55,393 bases of DNA from Nitrospira sp. bin75 (GTDB taxonomy: Bacteria > Nitrospirota > Nitrospiria > Nitrospirales > UBA8639): NCBI GenBank assembly GCA_002238765.1, contig MPMZ01000012.1, positions 1 to 55,393 of the forward strand. The letters are read 5' to 3'. The position numbers and the translations under genes are program-made. Every line of letters starts with the position of its first letter. Positions within the stretch are counted from its first letter, which is position 1. Of this stretch, positions 25,514 through 35,463 are shown one piece after another. The notes under the pieces are model-generated. The model saw only the letters and a list, made by a program, of their open reading frames with translations, searched no databases and was not told where the DNA came from.

Positions 25514-27811
25514 ATGGTCACGGCGATGACTCATTTGGACCGCTACATCGCCGCGATTCTGCGACGCCGGTGGCCGGTCGTCGTACTCGCGACGTTGGCT
25601 ATGCTGGTCTTGACGGCGGGGGCCCGCTTCATCGGCGTCACGAACGACTACCGTAGCCTGTTCAGCGAAGACGATCCGCAACTCGCCGCGTTGGAGGCTT
25701 TGGAGGATACTTATTCCGTATCCCATACCGCACTGATCGCCGTCGCGCCTCGCGAGGGCCTGGTGTTCACCCGGGAGACCCTCGGCGCCGTGGAGGAACT
25801 GACCGAAGCCGCGTGGCGCACACCGTATTCCAACCGGGTCGATTCCCTTACCAATTATTCCCATAGCGAGGCGTTCGGCGACGAACTGGTTGTCGCCCCG
25901 CTCGTAGATGACGCCCAATCGAAGAGCGACGAAGAACTGGCGCGAATCGAGGAGGTCGCGTTGAGCGCGCCCCAGATAGCCGGACGGCTGGTCGCACATG
26001 ATGGGCGAGTGGCCGGGATGGCGATCAATTTCGTCCTGCCGGAAAATCCGGACCCCGCGGTGGTCGAACTGACCGATTATCTCAATGCCCTCCTGGACCA
26101 GGCACGCGCAAGCCATCCGGATATCGAGTATTACCTGACCGGCGACGTGGTTACCAACCGCGCCTTTGCCGACGCGACGAAGGACGACATGGAGAACCTC
26201 TCGCCGGTCGTGTTCCTGCTCATCGTGGTCATGACCACGGTTCTTTTGCGCTCCGGATTCGCCACCCTGGCCGTCGTGGTCACGCTCATGTTCACGATCA
26301 ACACCACCATGGGGTTCGCCGGCTGGATCGGCACGGTGTTCAGTCCCGTCAATGCCGGCGTCCCGATTATCGTCATGACAATTGCCGTCGCGGATTCCAT
26401 CCATATCGTCACGGCCGCCCTGGCGGGCATGAGACGTGGTCTGGGCAGGAATGAGGCGGTTACGGAATCGTTGCGCAGCAATACCTGGCCGGTTTTCCTC
26501 ACCTCGGTCACGACCGCGATCGCGTTCCTCAGCTTGAACGCCTCGGATTCGCCGCCGTTTCACGTCCTGGGCAATCTTGTGGCGTTCGGGGTGATATGCG
26601 CCTTGATCTACTCGATGACGCTCCTCCCGGCGCTGTTGTCGATCCTGCCGTTGCGGGCGCCCCGCGCTCGTGCCGACGGGCCGGGCTTCTTCGATCGATT
26701 CGCCGCCTTCGTCATTGCGCGGCGCACGTTCCTGCTTTGGTTCGTCTCCCTGTCGACCGTTGTTCTGGTCATGGGAATTTTCCGCATTGAGTTGACCGAT
26801 AACTGGACGGAGTATTTCGACGACCGTTATGCGTTCAGGCGTGATACGGACTTCGTGATCGAAAACCTGACCGGTATGGAATCATTGGAGTACTCGCTGA
26901 ACGCGGGGCGCGAAGGCGGCATCACCGACCCCGACTATCTGCGTAAGGTCGATGCCTTTGCCGAATGGTTCCGGGGGCAGCCCGAAGTGACCCACGTCCA
27001 GGCCTTCCCGGACATCATGAAACGTCTCAACAAAAACATGCACGGCGATGATCCGGCCTTCTATCGCTTGCCTGAAGAACAGGAACTGGCTGCGCAATAC
27101 CTGTTGCTGTACGAGTTTTCGCTGCCGTTCGGCAGGGACCTCAACGATCGTATCGACATCGCCAAATCCGCCACGCGGATGACCGTCGTGATGCGCAGCT
27201 TGTCGGCTCAGCAACAGCGCGACCTCGATGCGAGCGGTCTGGCCTGGCTCCAAGCCAATGCGCCCGGCCTCGCGACCCCGGCCACGGGCGTCAGTATCGT
27301 CTTTTCTCACCTGTCCCAACGAAACATCCATAGCATGCTGCGCTCCACAATCATCGCCATGGGCCTCATTTCGATCATTCTGATCTGGTTTCTGAAGAGC
27401 CTGCGACTCGGTCTGATCAGTCTCGTGCCCAATTTTATTCCCGCGGCCATGAGTTTCGGGCTGTGGGGCTATCTGGTCGGCCAGGTCGGTCTTGCCGGGT
27501 CCGTGATGACGGCGATCGCCTTCGGCCTCATCGTGGACGATACCACGCATTTTCTGAGCAAATACCAGAAAGCCCGCCGTGAGGGGCTCCTGGCGCCCGA
27601 GGCGGTTCGGTCCACCTTTCGCACGGTGGGTCAAGCGTTATGGACCACGACCGTGGTCTTGGCGGCAGGCTTCTTGGTATACTCCGCATCGGGATTCGAG
27701 GTCAGTTGGGCGCTCGGCCTTATGGTCACGATCACGATTGTTTTCGCGATCGCCGCTGATTTTCTGCTGCTTCCCCCTTTGCTGATGGCTATCGATAGGA
27801 GGAAATCATGA
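25514..27811 (+). CDS. RND superfamily (MMPL-type) exporter
   Basis: A 765-residue inner-membrane protein with the duplicated RND/MMPL layout. It has a first membrane helix (about 18-40), a periplasmic loop, a five-to-six-helix bundle (about 225-390) including VPIIVMTIAVADSIHIV, then helix about 410-430, a second loop, and a second bundle (about 610-760) with GLIVDDTTHFLSKYQKA. The Asp residues in those helices are the usual proton-relay positions. Such proteins commonly move lipids or hydrophobic molecules. No good Shine-Dalgarno is present; ATG 25526 is an alternative start. Its stop overlaps the next ATG by 4 bases, so the three genes to 30002 are one operon. Confidence 0.88.
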   Translation: MVTAMTHLDRYIAAILRRRWPVVVLATLAMLVLTAGARFIGVTNDYRSLFSEDDPQLAALEALEDTYSVSHTALIAVAPREGLVFTRETLGAVEELTEAAWRTPYSNRVDSLTNYSHSEAFGDELVVAPLVDDAQSKSDEELARIEEVALSAPQIAGRLVAHDGRVAGMAINFVLPENPDPAVVELTDYLNALLDQARASHPDIEYYLTGDVVTNRAFADATKDDMENLSPVVFLLIVVMTTVLLRSGFATLAVVVTLMFTINTTMGFAGWIGTVFSPVNAGVPIIVMTIAVADSIHIVTAALAGMRRGLGRNEAVTESLRSNTWPVFLTSVTTAIAFLSLNASDSPPFHVLGNLVAFGVICALIYSMTLLPALLSILPLRAPRARADGPGFFDRFAAFVIARRTFLLWFVSLSTVVLVMGIFRIELTDNWTEYFDDRYAFRRDTDFVIENLTGMESLEYSLNAGREGGITDPDYLRKVDAFAEWFRGQPEVTHVQAFPDIMKRLNKNMHGDDPAFYRLPEEQELAAQYLLLYEFSLPFGRDLNDRIDIAKSATRMTVVMRSLSAQQQRDLDASGLAWLQANAPGLATPATGVSIVFSHLSQRNIHSMLRSTIIAMGLISIILIWFLKSLRLGLISLVPNFIPAAMSFGLWGYLVGQVGLAGSVMTAIAFGLIVDDTTHFLSKYQKARREGLLAPEAVRSTFRTVGQALWTTTVVLAAGFLVYSASGFEVSWALGLMVTITIVFAIAADFLLLPPLLMAIDRRKS

Positions 27812-28629
27812 GAATGAAGCAAGCTTATCCATCGGCGTTTGGGCTGCTCGCCCCGTGCTTGGTCTTGTTGTCTTGGTTAGGGACGTCGCTCCTCGTGCAC
27901 TCGGCGACTCCCGAGGAAATCGGGCTCAAGATTGCCACTGACGCCAGCGACAAGGATGAAGGGTTCGGCAACTTCACGGCCACTCAAGCCATGGTGCTGC
28001 GCAACAAGCAGGGGCAGGAGAGCCGGCGACAGCTCCGCGTCAAGGTGCTGGAGGTCAACGGCGACGGCGACAAGAGCCTGATGGTGTTCGACGAGCCGCG
28101 CGACGTCAAGGGAACCGCGCTGCTCACTCACGGCCACAAGCAGAAGGCGGACGACCAATGGCTCTATCTCCCGGCGCTGAAACGGGTCAAGCGGATCAGT
28201 TCGTCGAACCGGTCCGGCTCCTTCATGGGCAGCGAATTCTCCTATGAGGATCTGAGTACTCCGGAGGTGGAAAAATACACCTATCGGTACCTGCGGGACG
28301 AGCCGTGCGGGGACTTGACGTGCACGGTGACCGAACGCTTCCCGGTGGACAAGAAAGCCTCAGGCTACAGCCGCCAAGTGGTCTGGCGCGACAAGGGCGA
28401 ACTGCGCACCTGGAAGGTAGAGTACTACGACCGCAAGGACGCGCACCTGAAGACGCTCACCATCGGGAAGTACCAGCAATACCTGGACAAGTACTGGCGC
28501 GCTGAAGAGATGACCATGGTCAATCATCTGACGGGCAAGAGTACCGTGTTGACCTGGGCGGATTATCAGTTCCGCACCAAGCTCAAAAAGCGTGACTTCA
28601 GCAAAACCGGATTGAAACGGGCGCGGTGA
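27808..28629 (+). CDS. LolA-like outer membrane lipoprotein-sorting protein
   Basis: A 273-residue secreted protein with a signal peptide in the first about 33 residues (hydrophobic LLAPCLVLLSWLGTSLLVHS, then A-T-P). The rest matches the LolA_like/DUF family often found beside RND exporters. Characteristic stretches are DKSLMVFDEPRDVKGTALLT, DDQWLYLPALKRVKRISSSN and SFMGSEFSYEDL. It is expected to sit in the periplasm as a half-barrel carrying a hydrophobic ligand between the RND pump and the outer membrane. It overlaps both neighbours (ATGA upstream, TGATG downstream), indicating translational coupling. Confidence 0.88.
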   Translation: MRMKQAYPSAFGLLAPCLVLLSWLGTSLLVHSATPEEIGLKIATDASDKDEGFGNFTATQAMVLRNKQGQESRRQLRVKVLEVNGDGDKSLMVFDEPRDVKGTALLTHGHKQKADDQWLYLPALKRVKRISSSNRSGSFMGSEFSYEDLSTPEVEKYTYRYLRDEPCGDLTCTVTERFPVDKKASGYSRQVVWRDKGELRTWKVEYYDRKDAHLKTLTIGKYQQYLDKYWRAEEMTMVNHLTGKSTVLTWADYQFRTKLKKRDFSKTGLKRAR

Positions 28630-30002
28630 TGCGAGGCTGTGCCGCTCGCTACCCCTTGGCCCTCACAGCGATCTGGCTGGCGGCATCGGTTCTTGCCGTC
28701 GAAGCCCAGGCGGAAATCGAATTCGCGGCCTGGGAGTTGTCCGGGCGCGTGAGCCTCGAAAGCCGTTACTTTCCGAGGACCGGCATTGACCCCAGCCATC
28801 AGAGTTCGAATACGAACGGCTTTGTAGTGGAGCCCAAACTCTACGTTGAAGAGGCCGAGGGGAGCAGTTTCACCCTAGTGCCGTTCTTTCGCTACGACAG
28901 CGCGGACTCGGTCCGGACCCACTGGGATCTGCGGGAAGCGTATGTGCTGCTGTTCGGCGAGCTCGGCGAGGGCGAATGGGAAGTCCGGGTGGGCGCGGAC
29001 CGGGTGTTCTGGGGCGTCGCCGAATCGCAACACCTGGTCGATATCGTCAACCAGATCGACTTTCTCGAACATCCCAACGGCGAGGTGACGTTGGGGCAAC
29101 CCATGATGCACGTGACGTGGACCGCCGATTGGGGCACCTTTGAATTCTTCGGGCTGCCGTATCACCGCCCGCGCATCTACCCGGGCCAAGGCGGCCGCCT
29201 GCGCTTCGCCGGCCTCTTGGACGACGATCGAGTGGAGTATGAGAGCGGGGCCGAGGAGTGGCATCCGGATTTCGCGGCCCGCTACAGTCACAGCTTCGGA
29301 CCCCTGGATATCGGCCTGAGCATGTTCAATGGCACCAGCCGGGAAGCGAGCCTGATTTGCATGCCGCCTGCTTGTCAGCCGACCGGTGTCAGTGATCCCT
29401 CCAATGTGTGGATTCCGTACTACGCGCAGATCCGCCAGTTCGGGCTGGACGCGCAACTGACACTCGACGCCTGGCTGTTCAAGTTTGAGGCGATGCATCG
29501 CTCGGGCGATCGCAACGCGTTCGGTCGGGAGCAGGAGTACGGAAAGGCGTATCAGGCTGCCGCGGTGGGGGCAGGCGGGTTCGACGATCTGGTCGGCACC
29601 CTTCGGGAAGAGGAATACGTGGCCGCCGTGGTGGGGGGCGAATACACGTTCTATTCGGTCTTTGGTTCGACGGCCGATCTCGGCCTGCTGGCCGAATGGA
29701 ATTATGACGAGCGGGGCCGGAAAGCGCTTCCCAGGCGCCAGCCCATGACGCTCGACAACGATTTTTTCGTCGGCGCGCATCTGGCGTTCAACGACGTCGA
29801 GAGCACCGAGATCACGGCCGCGTTTTTTACGGACGCGAGCCGTGCGACCCGCACCGTGGGCGTCGAATTCGACCGGCGGCTCTCCGACCAATGGTCCCTG
29901 CACGCGGAGTCGAGCTTGATTCTCAGCATGGACCCGGACGACATTCAATGGGTGGGACGACGCGACAGCTTCTTCGAGTTCCACCTGGAGTACAATTTCT
30001 AG
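28629..30002 (+). CDS. outer-membrane beta-barrel protein of the RND-LolA-like operon
   Basis: A 457-residue secreted protein. A signal peptide is present (hydrophobic YPLALTAIWLAASVLAVEAQ, then AE). The mature part alternates polar and aromatic residues, has many Tyr/Phe/Trp, and ends HLEYNF with a terminal Phe, as required by the BAM machinery. It resembles DUF1302/porin-like partners of MMPL exporters. The ATG at 28629 shares one base with the upstream stop; a GTG one codon earlier is possible. In context it probably provides the outer-membrane part of the export route, but the cargo is unknown. Confidence 0.82.
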   Translation: MRGCAARYPLALTAIWLAASVLAVEAQAEIEFAAWELSGRVSLESRYFPRTGIDPSHQSSNTNGFVVEPKLYVEEAEGSSFTLVPFFRYDSADSVRTHWDLREAYVLLFGELGEGEWEVRVGADRVFWGVAESQHLVDIVNQIDFLEHPNGEVTLGQPMMHVTWTADWGTFEFFGLPYHRPRIYPGQGGRLRFAGLLDDDRVEYESGAEEWHPDFAARYSHSFGPLDIGLSMFNGTSREASLICMPPACQPTGVSDPSNVWIPYYAQIRQFGLDAQLTLDAWLFKFEAMHRSGDRNAFGREQEYGKAYQAAAVGAGGFDDLVGTLREEEYVAAVVGGEYTFYSVFGSTADLGLLAEWNYDERGRKALPRRQPMTLDNDFFVGAHLAFNDVESTEITAAFFTDASRATRTVGVEFDRRLSDQWSLHAESSLILSMDPDDIQWVGRRDSFFEFHLEYNF

Positions 30003-30005
30003 CTC

Positions 30006-32300
30006 TCATTCCGTTTCGTTTTCCGTACTGGTACGGGCTTCCGCAGGCGGCTCGAGCGGTAACGATATACGCATCTCGGTGTAGTGCCCGATCTCCGTGC
30101 CGACGTGGATGGAACCGCCGTGACGAAGCAGGATGTCGGTGGTGAGGGAGAGTCCCAGGCCGGTCCCCTTCCCCGGTTCCTTGGTGGTCACGAAAGGCTC
30201 AAAAATCTTGTCAAGTACTTCATCCGCAATGCCTGGCCCATTGTCCCGGATGCAGAACTCCACGTGATCCTCCAACTGCCGGCTGGAGATGGACAGCACC
30301 GGTGCGTAGTCTCCCTCCACCTTTTTCTGCTTTTCGTTCATCGCCTGAAAGGCGTTGTTGACGAGATTGAGGAACACGCGACAGATATCCTGGGGGACGA
30401 CGACGATTTCTTTCATGTTCGGGTCCAGGTCCTCCTTCATCTCCGCGTTGAATGAGTTGTCTTCGGCGCGCAATGCGTGGAAGGACAGGTCCACGTACTG
30501 CTTCAAGAGGGCGTTCAGATTCGTCTTCCGCCACTCCCCTTCTTTACTGCGGGAATGTTCCAGCATGCTGCGGACGATGTTGTCGGCGCGTTTCCCGTGC
30601 TCTTTGATTTTCCCGAGGCTCGTCCGCATCTCCTCCAGAATCGACTTGATCTCCTCCAGGTCGAGGTTTTCCTCCTGTTTCATCAGGTCCTCGATCTCAT
30701 CCGCGAGTTCGATCGAGACGTTGGCGAAGTTACTGACGAAGTTGAGCGGGTTCTTGATTTCGTGTGCCACCCCGGCGGCGAGTTGACCCAAAGACGAGAG
30801 TTTCTGCTCGGCTATGACCTGCTCCTGGGCGGCCTTCAGATTCCCCAGTGCATGCTCCAGGTTTTCATTCTTAGCATCCAGTTCTTGCGCCAATTTTTCC
30901 ACAAGATTGAGACGCTGGATCTCATAGGCGTAACGCCGGAACACTTCCAACGCCCTGGCCATGTCCGTGACTTCATCATTCCATGTGAGATACCGTATGT
31001 TCCGCGTCAAGTAATTGGCAGATCCTTTCTCCGGCTTGACGATATCAGTCCCCTCGACTTGTACCGGGACCTCCAGGTCGCCACTGGCCATCTCGCGCAT
31101 CGCGCTGGACAGTCCCACCAGACGGCGCACCAGATAGCGCCTGACAAACAGCGAGCCTAACGCAAAAGCGCCTACGGTCCCGAACACGTTGAGGAGAATC
31201 AGCAAAAAGATCCCCGTCTGCGCGGCGGTGCGGGCCGCCGCGCTGGAATGAATGGCCTCCTCGTTGATCTGCGCAACCAGATTGTTGACTTCCGATACCA
31301 GCGACTCCGAGGTGGTACGCGCCCTTGCCAAGGTGTCCTGCTCCTGTTCCAGCCTGAGCAGCGCTTCCTTCTGTAGCACGATGACACCTTCCGAGCCTTT
31401 TCCGATTTCATCCAGGCGGGTCAGGTTTTCTTCAAGGAGGTCGTGCTGCATGGAATCCGGCAGAGTCGCGTAGGCGTGCATGAAATTCCTGACGGCACTG
31501 TCGAATCGTTCCTCCAGAGGAGTCAAAAATTGGCGGTCTGCCAGGACCAGGACTTCGTCCAGCAACAGCACCGCCAGATTGGCGGATTGGTTCACGGTGA
31601 TCAGGTTGCGGTAGGCGGTCAATTCGTCTTCCGAAGCCCGTTTACGGATAGAGTCGACCTTGTCATCCAACCGCCGTAATCCCGATACCAGGTAAAAGGC
31701 TTGATCATCAATGGCCTGGACCAATAACCGCTCCACGCGCCTGGTGGTTTCGCCCAGCTCGTCAATGAAGATGGTGAGTGCCTGGGCAATGTCCAGACGC
31801 CGGGCTGAGGATTGCTTGACTGCGTCCAGATGCTTGCCGAGTTCCTCCAGGTGTGACCTGATCAACCGGGTTTGTTCGCCAAAGGCGGAGCGGGCTTCCA
31901 GTTCGAGGATGGTGTTTTCGAGGGAGGCTATTTCCCGGGCCGTGTCGATCACCACGGCCGCATGTTCTTCCTTCGTGGACGCCGACACCAGACGAAAGGC
32001 GCCGTTGACCACGATGGCGCTTTTTCGGGCCACGTCCACCGAGTTGATCAGGTTGGGCATGCTGTATTCTGACAGCCGGATTTCGTGCCTCAGCGTTTCG
32101 TTGAAGGTAAAATAGGCCAGCACCGTAGCACCCCCCATGAGGACGATGGCGCCGAAGAGCACGAAATACAGCCTTGCGCCGACTCCGACCCGGAACGTTC
32201 GTTCGGTCCCCGGCTTTTCAATGACAAGCGGTGTCACCTGCCTTGGGGGTGCGCCGGATTCGGTCGGGTCTTGAGGTTCGGTGGGCGGGGGTTCGTTCAT
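30006..32300 (-). CDS. membrane sensor histidine kinase with HAMP and large periplasmic domain
   Basis: A 764-residue protein. A Pro-rich cytoplasmic N-terminus is followed by a membrane helix (about 43-65), an all-helical periplasmic domain (about 66-355), a second helix (about 358-380), a HAMP domain and a coiled coil. The dimerisation domain has the phospho-acceptor His513 in [12 protein letters not shown]. The ATPase core has the N box ([13 protein letters not shown]), [14 protein letters not shown] and GTGLGLSL. The start overlaps the stop of the upstream binding-protein gene by 4 bases, so the two are coupled and probably act together, with the binding protein presenting a ligand to the sensor domain. 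The likely partner is the REC-PP2C protein upstream. Confidence 0.92.
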   Translation of the reverse strand: MNEPPPTEPQDPTESGAPPRQVTPLVIEKPGTERTFRVGVGARLYFVLFGAIVLMGGATVLAYFTFNETLRHEIRLSEYSMPNLINSVDVARKSAIVVNGAFRLVSASTKEEHAAVVIDTAREIASLENTILELEARSAFGEQTRLIRSHLEELGKHLDAVKQSSARRLDIAQALTIFIDELGETTRRVERLLVQAIDDQAFYLVSGLRRLDDKVDSIRKRASEDELTAYRNLITVNQSANLAVLLLDEVLVLADRQFLTPLEERFDSAVRNFMHAYATLPDSMQHDLLEENLTRLDEIGKGSEGVIVLQKEALLRLEQEQDTLARARTTSESLVSEVNNLVAQINEEAIHSSAAARTAAQTGIFLLILLNVFGTVGAFALGSLFVRRYLVRRLVGLSSAMREMASGDLEVPVQVEGTDIVKPEKGSANYLTRNIRYLTWNDEVTDMARALEVFRRYAYEIQRLNLVEKLAQELDAKNENLEHALGNLKAAQEQVIAEQKLSSLGQLAAGVAHEIKNPLNFVSNFANVSIELADEIEDLMKQEENLDLEEIKSILEEMRTSLGKIKEHGKRADNIVRSMLEHSRSKEGEWRKTNLNALLKQYVDLSFHALRAEDNSFNAEMKEDLDPNMKEIVVVPQDICRVFLNLVNNAFQAMNEKQKKVEGDYAPVLSISSRQLEDHVEFCIRDNGPGIADEVLDKIFEPFVTTKEPGKGTGLGLSLTTDILLRHGGSIHVGTEIGHYTEMRISLPLEPPAEARTSTENETE

Positions 32301-33454
32301 GGTGCCGACATCTTGTCTACCGACTGGAAGCGCCCTCTGTTGTCGATACGGGTCAGGTACACACGATCCGAACCCTGATTGTCATCGACGCCGTAGCGTA
32401 GATGAAACCCGCCCAGATCAATGTCTCCCGCCTGTGTCAACGCCTGCAGAAAGCTCTCTCTGGTCGCAGCCGGTCCCGCCAGCCGCAGACCTTCTATGGC
32501 GAGGCGGCCCGCGAGGTAGCCTTCCAGCGAGACGAAGCTCGGTCTGCTGTGGGCGTCGATTGCTTTCAGCGCCTCCTGGTATTGCGCGATGATCGGCAGG
32601 GTGGTATCCCGCGGAAACGGCACAACCTGGGTCACGTACACCCCGGTCCCGTTGGGGCCCAACGCTTTGGCCAGGGCCTCGCTGCCGATGAAGGAAATGT
32701 TGATGAAGTACGGATTGAAGTTGAGTCGTCTCGCCCACCGGATCATGGTCGCGGCCGGCTTATAGGCGCCCACGATGACGACGGCCTGGGCATCGGCGCG
32801 GCGCAAGTCCAGCAGGGCGATTTTAACGGCCTCGGTGTTGCGGGTATAGTACACCTCTTCAATCAGGTTCAGGCCATGGCGATTGACCGCGCGGCGCAGC
32901 CCGTTCAGCCCGGCCTGCCCGAAGGAGTCGTTCTGGTAGAAGATGCTGATCCGGTCTATGCCCAGATCGTCGTGAAGCCGGACCACCATTTCCTCGGTTT
33001 CCTGGTAGTAGGAGGCCCGCACGTTCACCACGGTGGGACGCTTCTTCGCGTCACGCAGAAATTCGGCTCCCGTGAAGGGAGCGATATACGGAACGCCCGC
33101 CTCCGTGGCGACGGGTTCAGCCGATTTCGACGTGGGAGTCCCAACGGCGCCGATCAGGGCAAAAACCTTGTGCTTTTCAATCAGGGCGCGGGTATTGGCA
33201 ATGGCGGCTTCCGGTTCGTATCGGTCGTCCAGCGATTCGAGGCGCAGCCGGTAGTCATGGACGCCTCCTTCACGATTGACCTCGGAAAATGCCGCGAGGA
33301 GTCCAAGGCGCATGCCGATACCCAGTTCGCGGGCCGGGCCGGTGAGGGCCGCGGACTGGCCGAACACAATCGTTTGTTGATCGGATTCCGCCCGAGCCGG
33401 TCCCCACGGCATGACCATAACCACCACCAGGAGCAGGATCATCCGCATCATCAT
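32297..33454 (-). CDS. periplasmic branched-chain-amino-acid-type solute-binding protein, orphan
   Basis: A 385-residue protein with a clear signal peptide (hydrophobic ILLLVVVMVMPWGPARA, then ESD). The mature part is a type I periplasmic binding fold of the Peripla_BP_6/LivJ group: IVFGQSAALTGPARELGIGM, FALIGAVGTPTSKSAEPVA, and ISIFYQNDSFGQAGLNGL. No ABC permease or ATPase gene is adjacent. The overlap with the histidine kinase gene suggests a signalling role, as in TorT/TorS-like pairs, rather than import. The ligand cannot be predicted from sequence by eye. Confidence 0.9.
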   Translation of the reverse strand: MMMRMILLLVVVMVMPWGPARAESDQQTIVFGQSAALTGPARELGIGMRLGLLAAFSEVNREGGVHDYRLRLESLDDRYEPEAAIANTRALIEKHKVFALIGAVGTPTSKSAEPVATEAGVPYIAPFTGAEFLRDAKKRPTVVNVRASYYQETEEMVVRLHDDLGIDRISIFYQNDSFGQAGLNGLRRAVNRHGLNLIEEVYYTRNTEAVKIALLDLRRADAQAVVIVGAYKPAATMIRWARRLNFNPYFINISFIGSEALAKALGPNGTGVYVTQVVPFPRDTTLPIIAQYQEALKAIDAHSRPSFVSLEGYLAGRLAIEGLRLAGPAATRESFLQALTQAGDIDLGGFHLRYGVDDNQGSDRVYLTRIDNRGRFQSVDKMSAP

Positions 33455-33477
33455 GGGAATAGCAGGGTTGTGTCGTA

Positions 33478-34659
33478 TTATGAGGAAACCGTAAGGGGTG
33501 CCAGAAAACGTGCCGCCATGCAGGTGATGTCGTCCGATTGCGGGGCATCGCCGACAAATTCCTGTACCGCGTCCACAATCTCCGTGGCGACCCGTTCCGA
33601 ACTCGTATTGGCAAGGCCGGCCAGCTTTTCGTCGAGTCGCGACTCGGTGAACTCTTCACTCTTGCTGTCTTCCGCTTCCGTGATCCCGTCCGTGTACAGG
33701 AACAGAGTGTCACCCGGCATCAACTGAACCTGCTTATTGTGATACGCGTGACCGGGTTGGATCCCCAGCACCAGATTGTTGGTCTTCGGCACCACCTCAA
33801 CCTTGGAATCCGTTGTCAGGACTCTGGGGGGATTGTGCCCGGCGTTGGAATAGCTCAACTCGCCGGTCCGCAGGTCAAGCACTCCGAAAAACAGCGTGAT
33901 GAAGATGCAGGACGTGTTGCTCTCGCAGAGCAGGTTATTGACCAACATCAGGCAATCGCTTGGTGTAGAGTAGTCCCTTGAAACGGCCGCTCGCAGGAGC
34001 GCCCGGGTCACGGTGGTGAACAACGCCGCAGGCACTCCTTTGCCGGACACGTCCGCAATCACCAATCCGAGGCGTGATTCGTCAATGAAAAAGAAATCGT
34101 ACAGGTCCCCGCCGACTTCCTTGGCCGAGATGATGGCCGCCTTCACGTCGTAGTTGTCGTTGGCCGGCAACTCCTTCGGCTGAAGGGACATCTGGACTTC
34201 CCGGGCCATCTCGAGTTCCTGCTTGACGGCGACCAGCCGGTCACGGGTGTCCAGGGCAATTTGCAGGGCTTGTACGTGTTTGATGCCCTTTTCGATGGTC
34301 ACTTCGAGATCGTTAAAATCGATCGGTTTGGTCAGAAAGTCAAACGCCCCGCGGTTCATGGCCGTGCGAATGTTTTTCATATCGCCGTAGGCGGAGACGA
34401 TCACCGCCTGCACGTCCTGTTCGGAATCGGCAAGTTGACCCAGCATGGTCAGACCATCCATTACCGGCATGTTGATGTCGGAGAGGACCAGGTACACCTC
34501 AGGGTTTTCATCCAGCACCTCCAGCGCCTCTTTGCCATTGTGGGCGAACAGGAACTTGAGGTCGCCCTCGCGGATCCGGCGGCGGAATTTCTGACGTACC
34601 AGCAATTCAAGATCTTCTTCATCGTCGACGACAAGCACGTGAGTTGGTGATTTACCCAT
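33478..34659 (-). CDS. response regulator with PP2C/SpoIIE phosphatase output (RsbU-like)
   Basis: A 393-residue cytoplasmic protein. The REC domain (about 5-125) has Asp12/Asp13, phospho-acceptor Asp61 in VLSDINMPVMDG and the Lys in FLTKPID. A coiled linker (about 130-165) leads to a SpoIIE-type PP2C phosphatase with metal-binding Asp residues in GGDLYDFF, VIADVSGKGVPAAL and SDDITCMA. Phosphorylation by the downstream kinase would switch on dephosphorylation of a STAS antagonist. The gene lies between the STAS gene (68 bases upstream) and the binding protein (23 bases downstream), forming a four-gene operon STAS/REC-PP2C/SBP/HK. Confidence 0.92.
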   Translation of the reverse strand: MGKSPTHVLVVDDEEDLELLVRQKFRRRIREGDLKFLFAHNGKEALEVLDENPEVYLVLSDINMPVMDGLTMLGQLADSEQDVQAVIVSAYGDMKNIRTAMNRGAFDFLTKPIDFNDLEVTIEKGIKHVQALQIALDTRDRLVAVKQELEMAREVQMSLQPKELPANDNYDVKAAIISAKEVGGDLYDFFFIDESRLGLVIADVSGKGVPAALFTTVTRALLRAAVSRDYSTPSDCLMLVNNLLCESNTSCIFITLFFGVLDLRTGELSYSNAGHNPPRVLTTDSKVEVVPKTNNLVLGIQPGHAYHNKQVQLMPGDTLFLYTDGITEAEDSKSEEFTESRLDEKLAGLANTSSERVATEIVDAVQEFVGDAPQSDDITCMAARFLAPLTVSS

Positions 34660-34727
34660 GTCTTGGATTCCCGGTCAGTGCTCCTGAGGCGTATTCAGTC
34701 ATCGACTATTCCGGCACGAGTCTTCGC

Positions 34728-35078
34728 TCACAGTGCTCCAAAGGCGTCGGCTCTCGTGGAGCGAATGTCCAGAATCTCGTTGAACCCGCTGATCTCGAAG
34801 ATTTCAGCGATGTGTTCGGCAAGGGCGCAGAACAGGGCCTTGCCGCCTTCTTTCTGTGTCAGACGAGCCGCGATGAGTAGCGCACGCAAGCCGGCACTGC
34901 TGATATAACTCAGATCCTTAAAATCGAAGATCAGGGTTTTATGTCCGGCATTGATCTGTTCCTGTACGGCACTCTCCAGAATTCCCACACTGGAACCGTC
35001 CACTCGCCCGATCACGACAAGGATCGTGGCTTTGTCGCTCTGCTCGGCTTCCACGGACAGCTTAGCTCTTTCCTCCAT
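34728..35078 (-). CDS. STAS-domain anti-sigma factor antagonist
   Basis: A 116-residue single-domain protein of the SpoIIAA/RsbV type. The phosphorylatable Ser is in LSYISSAGLRALL (residues 60-61), after a beta-strand TLIFDF. Such proteins, when unphosphorylated, bind the RsbW-like kinase. The first gene of the minus-strand operon, it has an excellent ribosome site (GGAGGAAAGG) before its ATG. The divergent RsbW-like gene at 35464 and the phosphatase downstream complete the switch. Confidence 0.9.
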   Translation of the reverse strand: MEERAKLSVEAEQSDKATILVVIGRVDGSSVGILESAVQEQINAGHKTLIFDFKDLSYISSAGLRALLIAARLTQKEGGKALFCALAEHIAEIFEISGFNEILDIRSTRADAFGAL

Positions 35079-35463
35079 AACCTTTCCTCCAATCCGGCAT
35101 CACTTGAAAGTCATTAAAGTACATTGGGGTCTCTTTATGAAGCAACCCTTTAGCCGCAGCTCATGCGCCATCTTCCATGAATCGTTTTCGGTAATCCAAG
35201 CAAGAATATCATTCATTCCATCTTGCTTCAATAGCCGTCTCCGCATCTGCGCCAGATGAGTGTTTCTACATAATCTTCAGGCGATAGTGATGCTGATAGT
35301 ACTCTATTGGAGTCGGTATGCCAAGACCATTCTGGAGGCTATGGCAGGGGTGCGGTCGGGTTTGGCTGGTATATTTTGGGATTGGCATGCTGGTTCAGCG
35401 TCACCCGAATACCATGCCCAGGCTATACTAACACGGACGATAGGTGTATGATATGGTTCCATT
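35079..35463. other. 385-bp divergent intergenic region between STAS and RsbW-like genes
   Basis: No gene is seen here. The region must contain the promoters for both divergent units. On the plus strand TATACT near 35427 could be a -10 element for the RsbW-like gene, but no matching -35 box is found at 17 bases. The plus-strand gene has no strong Shine-Dalgarno. Confidence 0.35.

Noticed and set aside
35385-35410. Possible sigma-54 promoter (TTGGCATGCTGGTT)
   Set aside because: The -24-like half is reasonable, but the required GC of the -12 element is absent.
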